The notes under the pieces: generated by a model
What the model saw: the letters and a program-made list of their open reading frames with translations, nothing else
The model's database searches: none
What the model was told of the DNA's origin: nothing
Program-made: the position numbers and the translations under genes
Assembly: GCF_038561935.1 (NCBI RefSeq)
Contig: NZ_CP102770.1
Coordinates: 2,294,001-2,358,000, forward strand
Length of the DNA: 64,000 nucleotides
Reading direction: 5' to 3'
Origin: Myxococcus stipitatus
GTDB taxonomy: Bacteria; Myxococcota; Myxococcia; Myxococcales; Myxococcaceae
Part shown: positions 1 through 8,544 of the stretch, piece by piece
How the letters are laid out: every line of letters starts with the position of its first letter
Numbering within the stretch: position 1 is the first letter of the stretch

Positions 1-1
1 C

Positions 2-412
2 GATGAAGGCGTGCGGCTCCTGCGTCGGCTGGCCTCGGCGGGAATCGAGCCGTCGCTCATCAACGGCATGTTGATGGAGTTCGGGCTGGCGGCGCCCCGG
101 GATGCGTTCGACTGCTGTGTCCACGCGCTCGAAGGGATGCACGCGCACATCGCCGCCGCCTTTCCGCACTGGGGCACGGAGAAGGTCTGGCGACGCATGG
201 GGGCCTGTCCCATGTTCGGCCGCCACATCAACGGCCGCGAGTTCACCCTGGAGCACCAGCGCAAGCTGGCGGACTTCGCGCGGAAGCATCAGCTCGGGTG
301 CCTCTCCGGCTGGGAGGTCACCATGGACGGGCGGCAGGGCCGGCTGGACTTCTGCAAGTGCATCGCGGCCCATGGGCCTGGGACTCCCGAGGAGGAGCTG
401 GCCGCGGGGTAG
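2..412 (+). CDS. C-terminal part of an unrecognised protein (cut by window edge)
   Basis: The reading frame is open at the left edge and ends at TAG 410-412, so only the last 136 or so residues are present and the true start lies outside the window; the first GTG at 11 is probably internal. The visible part is soluble, with no membrane segment, and has scattered cysteines (a CC pair near residue 40 and an FCKC near the C-terminus), histidines and tryptophans. I do not recognise the family. The downstream gene is convergent, starting its stop codon 11 bases away, so this gene stands at the end of its own transcription unit. Confidence 0.6.
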   Translation, partial: DEGVRLLRRLASAGIEPSLINGMLMEFGLAAPRDAFDCCVHALEGMHAHIAAAFPHWGTEKVWRRMGACPMFGRHINGREFTLEHQRKLADFARKHQLGCLSGWEVTMDGRQGRLDFCKCIAAHGPGTPEEELAAG

Positions 413-423
413 GGCGGCCCGGC

Positions 424-2241
424 TCAGTCGGGACGGCGCAGGGCGTGGAGCCAGAGCGTCATCAGCTGGTCGTGGGCGTTCCCCGTGGAGCGCTCACCCA
501 GCGCGTGCAGCGCGGTGCCCAGCTTCTGCTCGAGCTTCGCGAGCGCCTCGCGCGCTTGTGCGGAGACGTCCGCGGACAGGGTGGGTTCGCTGTGCCGGCC
601 CGCCTTGCGCAGCGCGAGCAGCGTGCCCAGTCCGTCCGCGTCCTTCAGCACGGCCTCCAGCGCGCGAGCGGGCGCGGAGCGGGGGGAGGGCTGGGCCTTG
701 TGCAGGGCCTTGAGCGCGCGGTCCAGGTACTTGGACGCGTCGATGGCTTGCGTGGGCTCACGCTCGCCCAGGTGCTCGAGGGCATTCCACGCGTTCTCCT
801 GCGCGGACACGCGGTACTGCGAAGCGGAGAGCGGCACGTTGTCGCCGCGCTGCCCGTTCTCCACGACGTCGATGAACGCGGAGAGGGACGTGTAGGCCTC
901 GGAGGCGTAGAGCCACGCGCGCATCTGGGCGTCGTGGACCTGGAAGTTCACCCGGGGGAGCGCCTCGGGGTTCGCGTGCTGCCGCTGACGCGCGTCCATC
1001 GCGGCATCCACGTCGCGCAGGGCCTCGATGTACAGCTCGGTGCCCGCCAGCTTCGCGAGCGTCGCCTGGTCGAGCCTCGGGTGCTCCTGCCCCAGCCGCT
1101 CGGTGGTCCGCTTCAGGGCCTCGCGCGCCTGACGGGCCAGCTCGACGGCTTCGGGATGCAAGGACACTCCGGCCTGCTCCGCGCGCTGGAGCAGCTCCGG
1201 GACGTACTCGGTGGAGAGCAGCGCGGCGGCCTGGGTGTAGACCTGCTCGCGTGCGTTGAGCGGGCCCGCGATGGCCTCCCACGCGGCGCCCTGGGGACGC
1301 GAGACGCCGTCGAGCATGTTGGCGTCGAGCAGGAAGCTGGCGGGGAGGCCCAGCCGGTCCTGGATGGAGCGATTGAACTCCTGGAGCAGCGTCGCGTAGG
1401 CGGAAGGAAGGTCTCCCCGGCTCGTGGGGGAGGGCGTCGAGGGAAGGGCCACGCTGATGTCCAGGTCGGACGCGGGGTTCTTGCTGCCCGGTGCGCGGAA
1501 CGTGGCGCCGTGGGGGCTGGTCCACTCCGCCTTGCGCTGGCTGGACGTCTCCCGGTGGAGCACGCCGCGAAGGTAGTCGTCGGTGAACCGCGCCTTGGGG
1601 AAGGCGCGCTCGGCCTTGTGGACCGCATCGTTGATGGCGTCGGAGACGAGCTCGTCCCGGTAGGCGTTGATCAACTCGAGCGGGCTCTGGATGTGGGTCG
1701 AGAGCCCCGGCGCGAGCTGCCGCAAGCGCTCCTGGAAGCTCGCGCGGGACTCCGGTGAGTCCTCGGAGAGGAGCCTGCCCACGATGTCGCCCCAGCTCCT
1801 GGGCGCGTCCCCCTCCTGGCCCAGGAGGATGCGTCGCGCCTCCAGCTCCATCGCGGGATGAAGGCCGTGCGCCTGCTCCTTCCATCGCGCCAGATGCGCC
1901 AGTCCCACGCGTGCCTCGGCGCCCGTGGACCGGACCCGGAACTTCGCGCCACGGAAGGGGACGGAGGGGCCCGCGCTCTTCGGGGCTCGCGGAGGCTGCG
2001 GTGCGGCGGCCTGCTGTGCGTGGGCCCTCGGGCGGGTGCCCAGCACCTTGGCCCGCGCGTCTCGAGGGTTGCCGGTGGTCTCGAAGGTCGACGCGGGAGC
2101 GGGCTTCGCGGGCCGGGGATTTTCCGGCGGCGCGGCGGCGTCCGCCTCGTCGCGCTGGCGGGCTTCCTCGGCGCGGCGGGCCGCTTCGGCCGCGCTCTTC
2201 CCAGACGCGCCACTTCCTCCAATGGAAGGTGTATTCGCCAT
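424..2241 (-). CDS. Unknown 605-aa protein with a nucleotidyltransferase-like signature
   Basis: No signal peptide is visible. Residues 1-40 are an Ala/Arg/Glu-rich amphipathic stretch, followed by a Pro/Ala-rich linker to about residue 100 and then a mainly helical body. The middle contains GSKNPASDLDISV, followed about 45 residues later by FLLDANML. A GS, then a D-x-D on a strand, then a third acidic residue on a later strand, is the layout of pol-beta-fold nucleotidyltransferases, so a nucleotidyl-transfer role (toxin or modifying enzyme) is possible; this is inference from one motif. The ATG at 2241 is preceded by GAGGTGA at good spacing. It is divergent from blaI, and the shared 143-bp gap holds the BlaI-type dyads, so it may be under the same repressor. 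Confidence 0.75.
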   Translation of the reverse strand: MANTPSIGGSGASGKSAAEAARRAEEARQRDEADAAAPPENPRPAKPAPASTFETTGNPRDARAKVLGTRPRAHAQQAAAPQPPRAPKSAGPSVPFRGAKFRVRSTGAEARVGLAHLARWKEQAHGLHPAMELEARRILLGQEGDAPRSWGDIVGRLLSEDSPESRASFQERLRQLAPGLSTHIQSPLELINAYRDELVSDAINDAVHKAERAFPKARFTDDYLRGVLHRETSSQRKAEWTSPHGATFRAPGSKNPASDLDISVALPSTPSPTSRGDLPSAYATLLQEFNRSIQDRLGLPASFLLDANMLDGVSRPQGAAWEAIAGPLNAREQVYTQAAALLSTEYVPELLQRAEQAGVSLHPEAVELARQAREALKRTTERLGQEHPRLDQATLAKLAGTELYIEALRDVDAAMDARQRQHANPEALPRVNFQVHDAQMRAWLYASEAYTSLSAFIDVVENGQRGDNVPLSASQYRVSAQENAWNALEHLGEREPTQAIDASKYLDRALKALHKAQPSPRSAPARALEAVLKDADGLGTLLALRKAGRHSEPTLSADVSAQAREALAKLEQKLGTALHALGERSTGNAHDQLMTLWLHALRRPD

Positions 2242-2335
2242 GGTTCACCTCTTTCGCGTCACAGGTCGTAACGACGTACTCACGACGTCCGCACTCCATT
2301 GCGACCCACCTGGGACGAACTGACTCCACGTGAAG

Positions 2336-2374
2336 TACGATTCGAATCGTTGACAACGTACGACTCGAATCGTA
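2336..2374 (+). promoter_or_regulatory. Two BlaI/MecI-type operator dyads over a sigma70-like promoter
   Basis: ACGATTCGAATCGT (2337-2350) is a perfect 14-bp palindrome. TACGACTCGAATCGTA (2359-2374) is a near-perfect copy with one mismatched pair. Centres are 23 bp apart, about two helical turns. TTGACA (2350-2355) lies between them and a weak -10 (TAGTTT, 2373-2378) follows after 17 bp, so bound dimers would cover both promoter elements. BlaI/MecI repressors bind such paired dyads and commonly repress their own operon. The predicted transcription start falls at or next to the blaI ATG (2385), so the message may have almost no leader. Confidence 0.72.
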
Positions 2375-2384
2375 GTTTGGAGCC

Positions 2385-2774
2385 ATGACAACGGATGCCA
2401 TTCCCTCCGAGGTGGAGCTCGCGATTCTGGGCGTGCTCTGGAAGCGCGGCCCCAGCACCGTCCGGGATGTTCACGAGGCCCTGGGCCGCGAGGACGGGAA
2501 GGGCGCCGGGTACACCACGACGCTGAAGCAGCTCCAGGTCATGGCGGCCAAGGGGCTGGTGAGCCGCGATGAGAGCGCTCGCAGCCATGTCTATGCCGCG
2601 AGCGTCGCGGAAGCCCGCACCAAGCGCCAGCTGGTGAAGGACCTGCTGGACCGCGTCTTCGGCGGCTCGTCGGGAGCGCTCGCGGTGCAGGCGCTGTCGC
2701 TCAAGCCCGCGTCCAAGGAGGAGCTGGATGACCTGCGCCGCCTGCTGGATGAGGGTAAGGGGGGCAAGTCATGA
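2385..2774 (+). CDS. BlaI/MecI-family transcriptional repressor
   Basis: This 129-residue protein has the usual size and layout of the penicillinase-repressor family: an N-terminal winged helix (SEVELAILGVLWKRGPSTV, then YTTTLKQLQVMAAKGLV) and a short helical dimerisation tail. Family members repress their own operon as dimers and are inactivated through a membrane metallopeptidase sensor. Here that sensor gene follows with a 4-base ATGA overlap, as in blaI-blaR pairs. Two palindromes directly upstream are the likely operators. The regulated gene could be the sensor operon itself, the divergent 605-aa gene, or a distant target; no beta-lactamase is in the window. Confidence 0.92.
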   Translation: MTTDAIPSEVELAILGVLWKRGPSTVRDVHEALGREDGKGAGYTTTLKQLQVMAAKGLVSRDESARSHVYAASVAEARTKRQLVKDLLDRVFGGSSGALAVQALSLKPASKEELDDLRRLLDEGKGGKS

Positions 2775-4369
2775 GCCTCGCGACGGTGCTGGAAGCCTGG
2801 GGGCAGGTGCTGCTGCGCTGGCTGGCGCATGGGGTGTGGCAGACGAGTGTGGTCGTGATGGCCGTGGCGGGGGCGTGGTGGTTGCTGCGGCATCGCTCGG
2901 CGCGGGCTCGCTATGTCGTGGGATGTCTGGGTTTGGCCCTGGTGGTGCTCGCGCCCCTGTCTACCTTGTGGATGACGGCTTCCAGGTCCACGCCCGTGGA
3001 GTGGGTGTGGACGATGCAGGGCTCGGGGGTGGAGCAGGCGCGCCCCGAGATGTCTCCGGTGGATGGCGAGGAGGCTCGGGCGGGTGCCGTGGCCGCGGAG
3101 CCGGCGCCCGTGGCCTCCTGGACGGCGAAGCTGCCCTGGATGCTGGGCGGGCTCTGGCTGCTGGGGGCTTGTGTGGGATTGGTGCGGCTGGCCCAGGGCT
3201 GGCGGCGGACGGCGCGCAAGCTGGTGCGGCCGGCGACGCGTGTCTCCTCTGACGTGAGCGGGCTGGTGTCGCGGGTCGCGGAGCGTCTGGGATTGCGGCG
3301 CCCGGTGCGGGTGCTGGAGTCCGCGCTCGCGCCGTCGCCCATGGTGCTGGGGGTGGTTCGTCCGTTGCTGTTGCTGCCCAGTGGCGTGAAGGGGCGGCTG
3401 TCGGAGGCGCAGTTGGAGGCGGTGCTGGCGCATGAGCTGGCCCACGTGCGCCGCCACGATGCCTTCGTCAACTTCGTGCAGTGCCTGGTGGACGTGGTGT
3501 TCTTCTTCCATCCGGCCGCGCGCTGGTTGTCCCAGCGGGTGCGGATGGAGCGCGAGTTCTGCTGTGACGACGCGGCGGTGAGCCTGTGTGGCAGCGCGCG
3601 GGTGTACTCCGGGGCGCTGCTGGGGTTGGAGGAGCTTCGCCAGGAGGGGGCCGTGCTGGCGCTGGGCGCGGGGGGACATCCCCTGGCGTCGCGGGTGCGG
3701 CGGCTGCTCGGTCATGCGCCCTCGGTGGAGATGCCCCGGGGGATGCGTCAGGTCTGGCGCGTGGGGGGGCTGGCCGGAGTGCTGGTGGCCTCGGGGATGG
3801 CCTGGGCCTGGGAGGCGCCCACGCAGAGTGTCCCCGGGACGTCGGTGCTCGCGTCCGCGACGTGCTCGCGGCCCGTGTATCCGAAGGACTTCACCGCCAT
3901 CGCCTCGTACGAGAATCAGGGGCGCACGATTCGTAGCCGCGTCTCCGTTTCCCGCTGCGGGCGCATCCGCCTGGAGCCGGCCGATGGCACGCCCGCGGTG
4001 GCGCTGCTGTACGACGTGAGCACGCTGGAGCGCGTGGCCCTGGATGGAGCCGAGCGCACCTACGACCTGCTTCCCGAGCGCGGAGACCTGGGCCTTCCCC
4101 TTCACCTGCCCGGAGGCTGTGGCGAGCGGAAGACGCACTGCGCGCGCCAGGGTGAAGAGCGGGTGGCGGGCCGCCTCGCCGAGCGCTGGCACCGCGTCCA
4201 CGCGCCGCATGACACCGTGACGCAGTGGATGGACAAGGAGCTCGGGTATCCCATCCGCGAGACGTCCGACCTGTTCGGCTCCGTCACGCTCACGGATATC
4301 CAGGTGGGTGACCTGGGCGCCGCGCGCTTCGTCATCCCCAGTGACTATCGCATCCTGGCTTCACCGTAG
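2771..4369 (+). CDS. M56-family (BlaR1-like) membrane zinc peptidase with an unusual C-terminal domain
   Basis: Residues 1-340 form the M56 unit: hydrophobic segments near 15-40, 45-70, 115-140 and 310-330 surround a cytoplasmic zinc peptidase with HELAH at 221-225 followed by VRRHD, and a later EREFCCDD containing the third-ligand glutamate region. In BlaR1/MecR1 this peptidase triggers inactivation of the partner repressor. The part after the last membrane segment (about 340-532) is not a penicillin-binding sensor domain. No SxxK/SxN-type layout is evident; instead there is a small Cys-containing beta-rich domain I do not recognise. The stimulus is therefore probably not a beta-lactam. The start codon overlaps the blaI stop. 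Confidence 0.88.
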   Translation: MSLATVLEAWGQVLLRWLAHGVWQTSVVVMAVAGAWWLLRHRSARARYVVGCLGLALVVLAPLSTLWMTASRSTPVEWVWTMQGSGVEQARPEMSPVDGEEARAGAVAAEPAPVASWTAKLPWMLGGLWLLGACVGLVRLAQGWRRTARKLVRPATRVSSDVSGLVSRVAERLGLRRPVRVLESALAPSPMVLGVVRPLLLLPSGVKGRLSEAQLEAVLAHELAHVRRHDAFVNFVQCLVDVVFFFHPAARWLSQRVRMEREFCCDDAAVSLCGSARVYSGALLGLEELRQEGAVLALGAGGHPLASRVRRLLGHAPSVEMPRGMRQVWRVGGLAGVLVASGMAWAWEAPTQSVPGTSVLASATCSRPVYPKDFTAIASYENQGRTIRSRVSVSRCGRIRLEPADGTPAVALLYDVSTLERVALDGAERTYDLLPERGDLGLPLHLPGGCGERKTHCARQGEERVAGRLAERWHRVHAPHDTVTQWMDKELGYPIRETSDLFGSVTLTDIQVGDLGAARFVIPSDYRILASP

Positions 4370-4507
4370 CGCCGCGCTGGCCGCCGCCGCGTCATCGCGA
4401 GGCCAGCGCCTTTCCCTCCAGTCTCCAAGCCGTTGAGCGGCGGACGTGCCGGGCGTCCAGGCCTGGCGCCTCCGAGCCGAACACCCGACGTGTGTCCCGA
4501 GGTCCCC

Positions 4508-6460
4508 GTGAAGCTCCTCCGCATCCTGTGGCTGCTGTTTCCCCTGGCGTGTGCTGGCACCAGTGCGTCCCACGTCGTCCCTCCGACCGAGACGCCCTCG
4601 GCACAGCCTGCTCCGGCCGTCACCACGGCGGCCGTGGAGGGACGCGTCGAGAGCAGTGAGAAGACACCGGTGGCGGGCGCGGTGGTCGCGCTCATCCCCG
4701 CGCGGGAGGACTGGGACCCGGACCGTGCACCTCCAGCGGGCCGGATGCTCACCGGGCCGGATGGGCGCTTCCGCTTCGAGGGACTCGCGGCGGGCGAGTA
4801 CGGCGTGACGGTCAGCGCTCCTCGGCACGAAGCGGCCTTCCTCATGGGCGTGAAGCTCGCCGAGGGGGCGACACCGCATTTGCTGGACGTGGTGCTCCAG
4901 CCGGCGAAGCACATCGTGCGCGGGCGTGTGAAGACGGACTCGGGCGCGCCTGTTCCGGAGGTCTGGCTGAACGTGGGGCGGCACAGCGACTTCCTGGGGG
5001 ACATGCTGTACGCGCGGACGGATGCGCGGGGCCGCTTCGAGGTGCCGCTGCCTGTCGCGGGCTACGGCGTCAGTGTTCACGTGGCGGGCTTCACGCCCGC
5101 GGGGCGCTCGTTCAACGTCACGGCGGAGGAGTCCACGACGGAGCTGGACCTGACCGTCCGAGCGCTCCCGGAGACCACGCCTCCCGCGCCCGAGGTGGTG
5201 TCGTGGGTGAAGCAATCGCTGGTGCCGCTGACCACCGTGGAGGCGGGACATGGATTCGAGGACCTGCGGCCCCTGAAGCCGTGGCTCTCGAGGGCCCGCA
5301 TCGTGGCGCTGGGGGAGGCGACGCACGGGAGCCGGGAGTTCTTCCAGCTGAAGCACCGGATGCTGGAGTACCTGGCCACGGAGCTGGGCTTCACCGTCTT
5401 CGCCATCGAGGCCAGCTTCGGCGAGTCGCTCGTGGTGAATGACTACGTCCTCCATGGGAAGGGAGACCCGGCCAAGGCCTTGGCGGGGCTCTACTTCTGG
5501 ACCTGGGACACGGAGGAGGTGCTGGCGCTCATCCGGTGGATGCGTGCGTACAACGAGGACCCGCGCCACACGCGCAAGCTCAAGTTCTACGGCGTGGACA
5601 TGCAGGCCACGTCCGCCTCGACGCGGGCGGTCCTGGACTTCTTCGCGCGGGTGGACCCGGCGTTCCATCAGCGACTCGTGGGGCCGATGACGCCGTTCCT
5701 CGACGAAGCGAACCCGCGGACGCGAGAGGTGGAGTCAGGCAAGGTGCTGGCGGGGCTCGTCGCGGACATTGAGGCGCGTCTGGCCAGGTTGTCGAAGCGC
5801 AAGGGCTCGGAGAAGGCCCACGCGCTGGTGGCGCGCCATGCCCGAGTCCTGGGGCAGTTCGCGGCCTCGGTGGAGGCCCAGTTCACGGACACGAACCTCC
5901 GGGACCGGGCGATGGCGGAGAACGCTCGCTGGATTCTCGAGCATGAGGGCTCGGATGCTCGGATGGTCCTCTGGGCGCACAACGGACACGTCGCCGCGTC
6001 TCAGGAGCGCGACATGGAGCCGATGGGCAAGCACCTGCGCGAGGCGCTGGGGGACCAGCTCTACGTCTTCGGGTTCGCCTTCAACCAGGGCGAGTTCCAG
6101 GCCATCCACAGCCCGAGCGAGCCGAACGAGGCGCGCCGAGGTCTCAGCGTCCACGCGGTTCCGGCCGCGGAGGTGGGGTGGCTGGACGGGACGCTCGCGC
6201 TGGCGGAGGTGCCTCGGTTCGCCTTGGACCTGCGAGGGTTGCCTGGCGAGGGCGTGGTGAGGGACTACTTCATGCGGGCTCGGTATACGCGCAACTACGG
6301 AGCGGTCTTCAGCAAGGTCATCCCGCCGCGCATCTCCAAGGCGGCGAAGGAGTACGACGGCCTGCTTTTCGTGGAACGAACGGTCGCTGCCATCGCGACG
6401 CCCACGGGCCGGCGCCCGCCTCCACCGCCCAAGGCCGCTGGCCCCTCGGGCCGATTGTGA
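4508..6460 (+). CDS. Lipoprotein with carboxypeptidase-regulatory-like repeats and an erythromycin-esterase domain
   Basis: I placed the start at GTG 4508 (GAGG five bases upstream) because it gives a clean lipoprotein signal, with the lipobox PLAC and Cys at residue 15. The open frame extends 25 codons further up but is not signal-like. Residues about 40-120 and 125-215 look like two CarboxypepD-regulatory/CnaB-type beta domains (VEGRVES..TPVAGAVV; VRGRVKT..GAPVPEVW). Residues about 225-625 match the erythromycin-esterase family: VALGEATHGSREFF, a following FAIEASFGE, and MVLWAHNGHV carry the conserved Glu/His residues of that fold. Substrate unknown; family members hydrolyse macrolide lactones but many are uncharacterised. 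A tandem paralogue follows. Confidence 0.88.
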   Translation: MKLLRILWLLFPLACAGTSASHVVPPTETPSAQPAPAVTTAAVEGRVESSEKTPVAGAVVALIPAREDWDPDRAPPAGRMLTGPDGRFRFEGLAAGEYGVTVSAPRHEAAFLMGVKLAEGATPHLLDVVLQPAKHIVRGRVKTDSGAPVPEVWLNVGRHSDFLGDMLYARTDARGRFEVPLPVAGYGVSVHVAGFTPAGRSFNVTAEESTTELDLTVRALPETTPPAPEVVSWVKQSLVPLTTVEAGHGFEDLRPLKPWLSRARIVALGEATHGSREFFQLKHRMLEYLATELGFTVFAIEASFGESLVVNDYVLHGKGDPAKALAGLYFWTWDTEEVLALIRWMRAYNEDPRHTRKLKFYGVDMQATSASTRAVLDFFARVDPAFHQRLVGPMTPFLDEANPRTREVESGKVLAGLVADIEARLARLSKRKGSEKAHALVARHARVLGQFAASVEAQFTDTNLRDRAMAENARWILEHEGSDARMVLWAHNGHVAASQERDMEPMGKHLREALGDQLYVFGFAFNQGEFQAIHSPSEPNEARRGLSVHAVPAAEVGWLDGTLALAEVPRFALDLRGLPGEGVVRDYFMRARYTRNYGAVFSKVIPPRISKAAKEYDGLLFVERTVAAIATPTGRRPPPPPKAAGPSGRL

Positions 6461-6520
6461 TGGAGGGGCTGTCTGTGTTTGACCTCGGGCAGCACACCCC
6501 GTCGTATGTCCGAGGTCTCG

Positions 6521-6595
6521 ATGAATGCCGTCCGCATCCTGTGGCTCATGTTTCCACTGGCGTGTGCGAGCACTGGCGCGCCTCCGGTCGAGTGA
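6521..6595 (+). pseudogene. Orphaned lipoprotein signal peptide, separated from the next gene by an in-frame TGA
   Basis: ATG 6521 opens a 24-codon frame encoding VRILWLMFPLACAST, almost the same signal and lipobox as the upstream paralogue, and it has the same CCGAGGTC ribosome-binding region. It ends at TGA 6593-6595. Beyond that stop the same frame continues (no frameshift) into the esterase at 6599. This is therefore the original 5' end of the second paralogue, cut by one nonsense codon at the position just after the lipobox. Confidence 0.82.
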
Positions 6596-6598
6596 CCC

Positions 6599-8455
6599 GT
6601 GGCCGTGCAATCCGAGCCCGCTTCCCTGGCCACGGTGGAGGGGCTCGTCGAGAGCGGGACGAAGACACCGGTGGAGGGCGCGGTGGTCGCGCTCATCCCC
6701 GCGCGCAAGGAGTGGGACTCGGAAAAGGAACCGCCTGCGGGCCGGATGCTCACCGGTCCTGATGGACGCTTCCGCTTCCAGGGGCTCGCTCCGGGCGAGT
6801 ACGGCCTGACCGTCAGCTCACCCCGGCACGAGGCGGTCTTCCTCATGGATGTGAAGCTCGCGGCGGGGGGCTCGGCACTTCAGCGGGATGTCGTGCTCCA
6901 GCCCGCGAAGCACGTCGTGCGAGGGCGCTTGAAGACAGACGTGGGCGGACCCGTCGCGGACACCTGGGTGCAGGTGATACGGAAGAGCGAATTCCTCTCG
7001 GATGTCCTGTACGTCCGCGCGGATGCCCGGGGCCAGTTCGAGGTTCCGCTGCCCGTCGGCCGGTACACCGTGGAAGCCCCGGAGAGGGGCTACATGTTGG
7101 CGGACCACCACCTCGACGTGCGCGCGGAGGACTCCACGCGAGACGTGGACCTGACCCTTCTCTTGCTGCCGGAGACCGCGCCGGCGGCACCGGAGGTGGT
7201 GTCGTGGGTGAAGCAGTCGCTGGTGCCGCTGACCACCGTGGAGGCGGGACATGGGTTCGCCGACCTGCAACCCCTGAAGCCCTGGCTCGCGAAAGCGCGC
7301 GTCGTGGCGCTGGGGGAGGCGACCCATGGCACCCGGGAGTTCTTCCAACTGAAGCACCGGTTGATGGAGTTCCTGGTCACGGAGCTGGGCTTCAACATCT
7401 TCGCGCTGGAGGGCAATTTCGCCGAGGCGCTCGTCATCAATGACTACGTCCTTCACGGAAAGGGTGACGAGGCCCAGGTGCTCGACAACCTCTTCCAGAT
7501 CTGGCGGACCGAGGAGGTGATGGCCCTCATTCGATGGATGCGGGCGTACAACGCGGACCCGCGGCACACGCGCAAGCTCAAGTTCTACGGCGTGGACATG
7601 CAGGACACGGTTCGCCCGACACGAGCCCTCCTGGACTTCTTCGCCCGAGTAGACCCGGCGTTCCACCAGCGACTCGTGGGGCCGATGGCGCGGTTCCTGG
7701 ATGAAAAGACGTGGCGGGCGCGTCAGGCGGAGGCGGGCCAGGCATTGGCTCCGCTCGTCGCGGACATCGAGGCGCGCTTGCGCCAGTTGCCACGACGCAA
7801 GGGCTCCGAGAAGGAGCACGCGCTGATGGCTCGACATGCCCGGCTGCTCTGGCAATGCGCCACGCAGCTATCGAACCCGGAGCCCGACTGGAGCGCGATC
7901 AGCCATCGGGACCGGGCGATGGCGGAGAATGCCCGCTGGGTCCTGGAGCAGGAGGGCGCCGATGCTCGAATGGTCCTCTGGGCGCACAACGGACACGTCT
8001 CCACCGCGCAGGTGGGCAACCTCGTGCCCATGGGCCAGCACCTGCGCGAAGTGCTGGGCGATGCGCTGTACTCCTTCGGGTTTGCGTTCAACCAGGGGGG
8101 ACTGCGGGCGGTCCACGAGTCGCTCATGGTGGCCAAGAAGCCACGCGTCTACACGGCCCACTCCGTTCCGCCGGCGGAGGCCGGTTCGCTGGACGAGACG
8201 CTCGTGAGGGCCCAGGTGCCCCTGTTTGCCTTGGACCTGAGAGGACTCCCCGCCCAGGGCGCGGCGCGGGACTTCTTCACCCAGACGCGCACTTGGAGAA
8301 ACTACGGCTTTGTCTTCACCGGGAATGACAGTCCTGCGCCAACGAGGAGCGCCAAGGAGTTCGACGGCTTGTTCTTCGTGGACCACACGAGCGCGGCCAT
8401 CGCCATGCCCGAGCGTCCACCTCCTGGAGAGAATGCATCGACGCCTCCTCCTTGA
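6599..8455 (+). CDS. Second erythromycin-esterase-like paralogue, lacking its signal peptide
   Basis: The protein aligns along its length with the upstream paralogue: two CarboxypepD-regulatory-like domains (about 1-170), then an erythromycin-esterase domain with VALGEATHGTREFF, FALEGNFAE and MVLWAHNGHV. Its lipoprotein signal is encoded just upstream but separated by TGA 6593-6595 in the same frame. If translated at all, it may reinitiate at GTG 6599, four bases after that stop, giving a cytoplasmic form; GTG 6605 is another option. No good ribosome-binding site precedes either. The long intact frame suggests the nonsense change is recent, is a sequencing error, or is tolerated through reinitiation or read-through. 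Confidence 0.75.
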   Translation: MAVQSEPASLATVEGLVESGTKTPVEGAVVALIPARKEWDSEKEPPAGRMLTGPDGRFRFQGLAPGEYGLTVSSPRHEAVFLMDVKLAAGGSALQRDVVLQPAKHVVRGRLKTDVGGPVADTWVQVIRKSEFLSDVLYVRADARGQFEVPLPVGRYTVEAPERGYMLADHHLDVRAEDSTRDVDLTLLLLPETAPAAPEVVSWVKQSLVPLTTVEAGHGFADLQPLKPWLAKARVVALGEATHGTREFFQLKHRLMEFLVTELGFNIFALEGNFAEALVINDYVLHGKGDEAQVLDNLFQIWRTEEVMALIRWMRAYNADPRHTRKLKFYGVDMQDTVRPTRALLDFFARVDPAFHQRLVGPMARFLDEKTWRARQAEAGQALAPLVADIEARLRQLPRRKGSEKEHALMARHARLLWQCATQLSNPEPDWSAISHRDRAMAENARWVLEQEGADARMVLWAHNGHVSTAQVGNLVPMGQHLREVLGDALYSFGFAFNQGGLRAVHESLMVAKKPRVYTAHSVPPAEAGSLDETLVRAQVPLFALDLRGLPAQGAARDFFTQTRTWRNYGFVFTGNDSPAPTRSAKEFDGLFFVDHTSAAIAMPERPPPGENASTPPP

Positions 8456-8544
8456 GGTTCTCACCCGACGAGGGAGAACGAGGAAAGTCCGCCACCGCTC
8501 ATGCGTAGCTATATCTTGTCAGGTTACACAGACAGGAGCGATGC

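Noticed and set aside
8457..8479. GTTCT...AGAAC inverted repeat after the second esterase gene
   Set aside because: Short, interrupted stem without a T-run; too weak to call a terminator.
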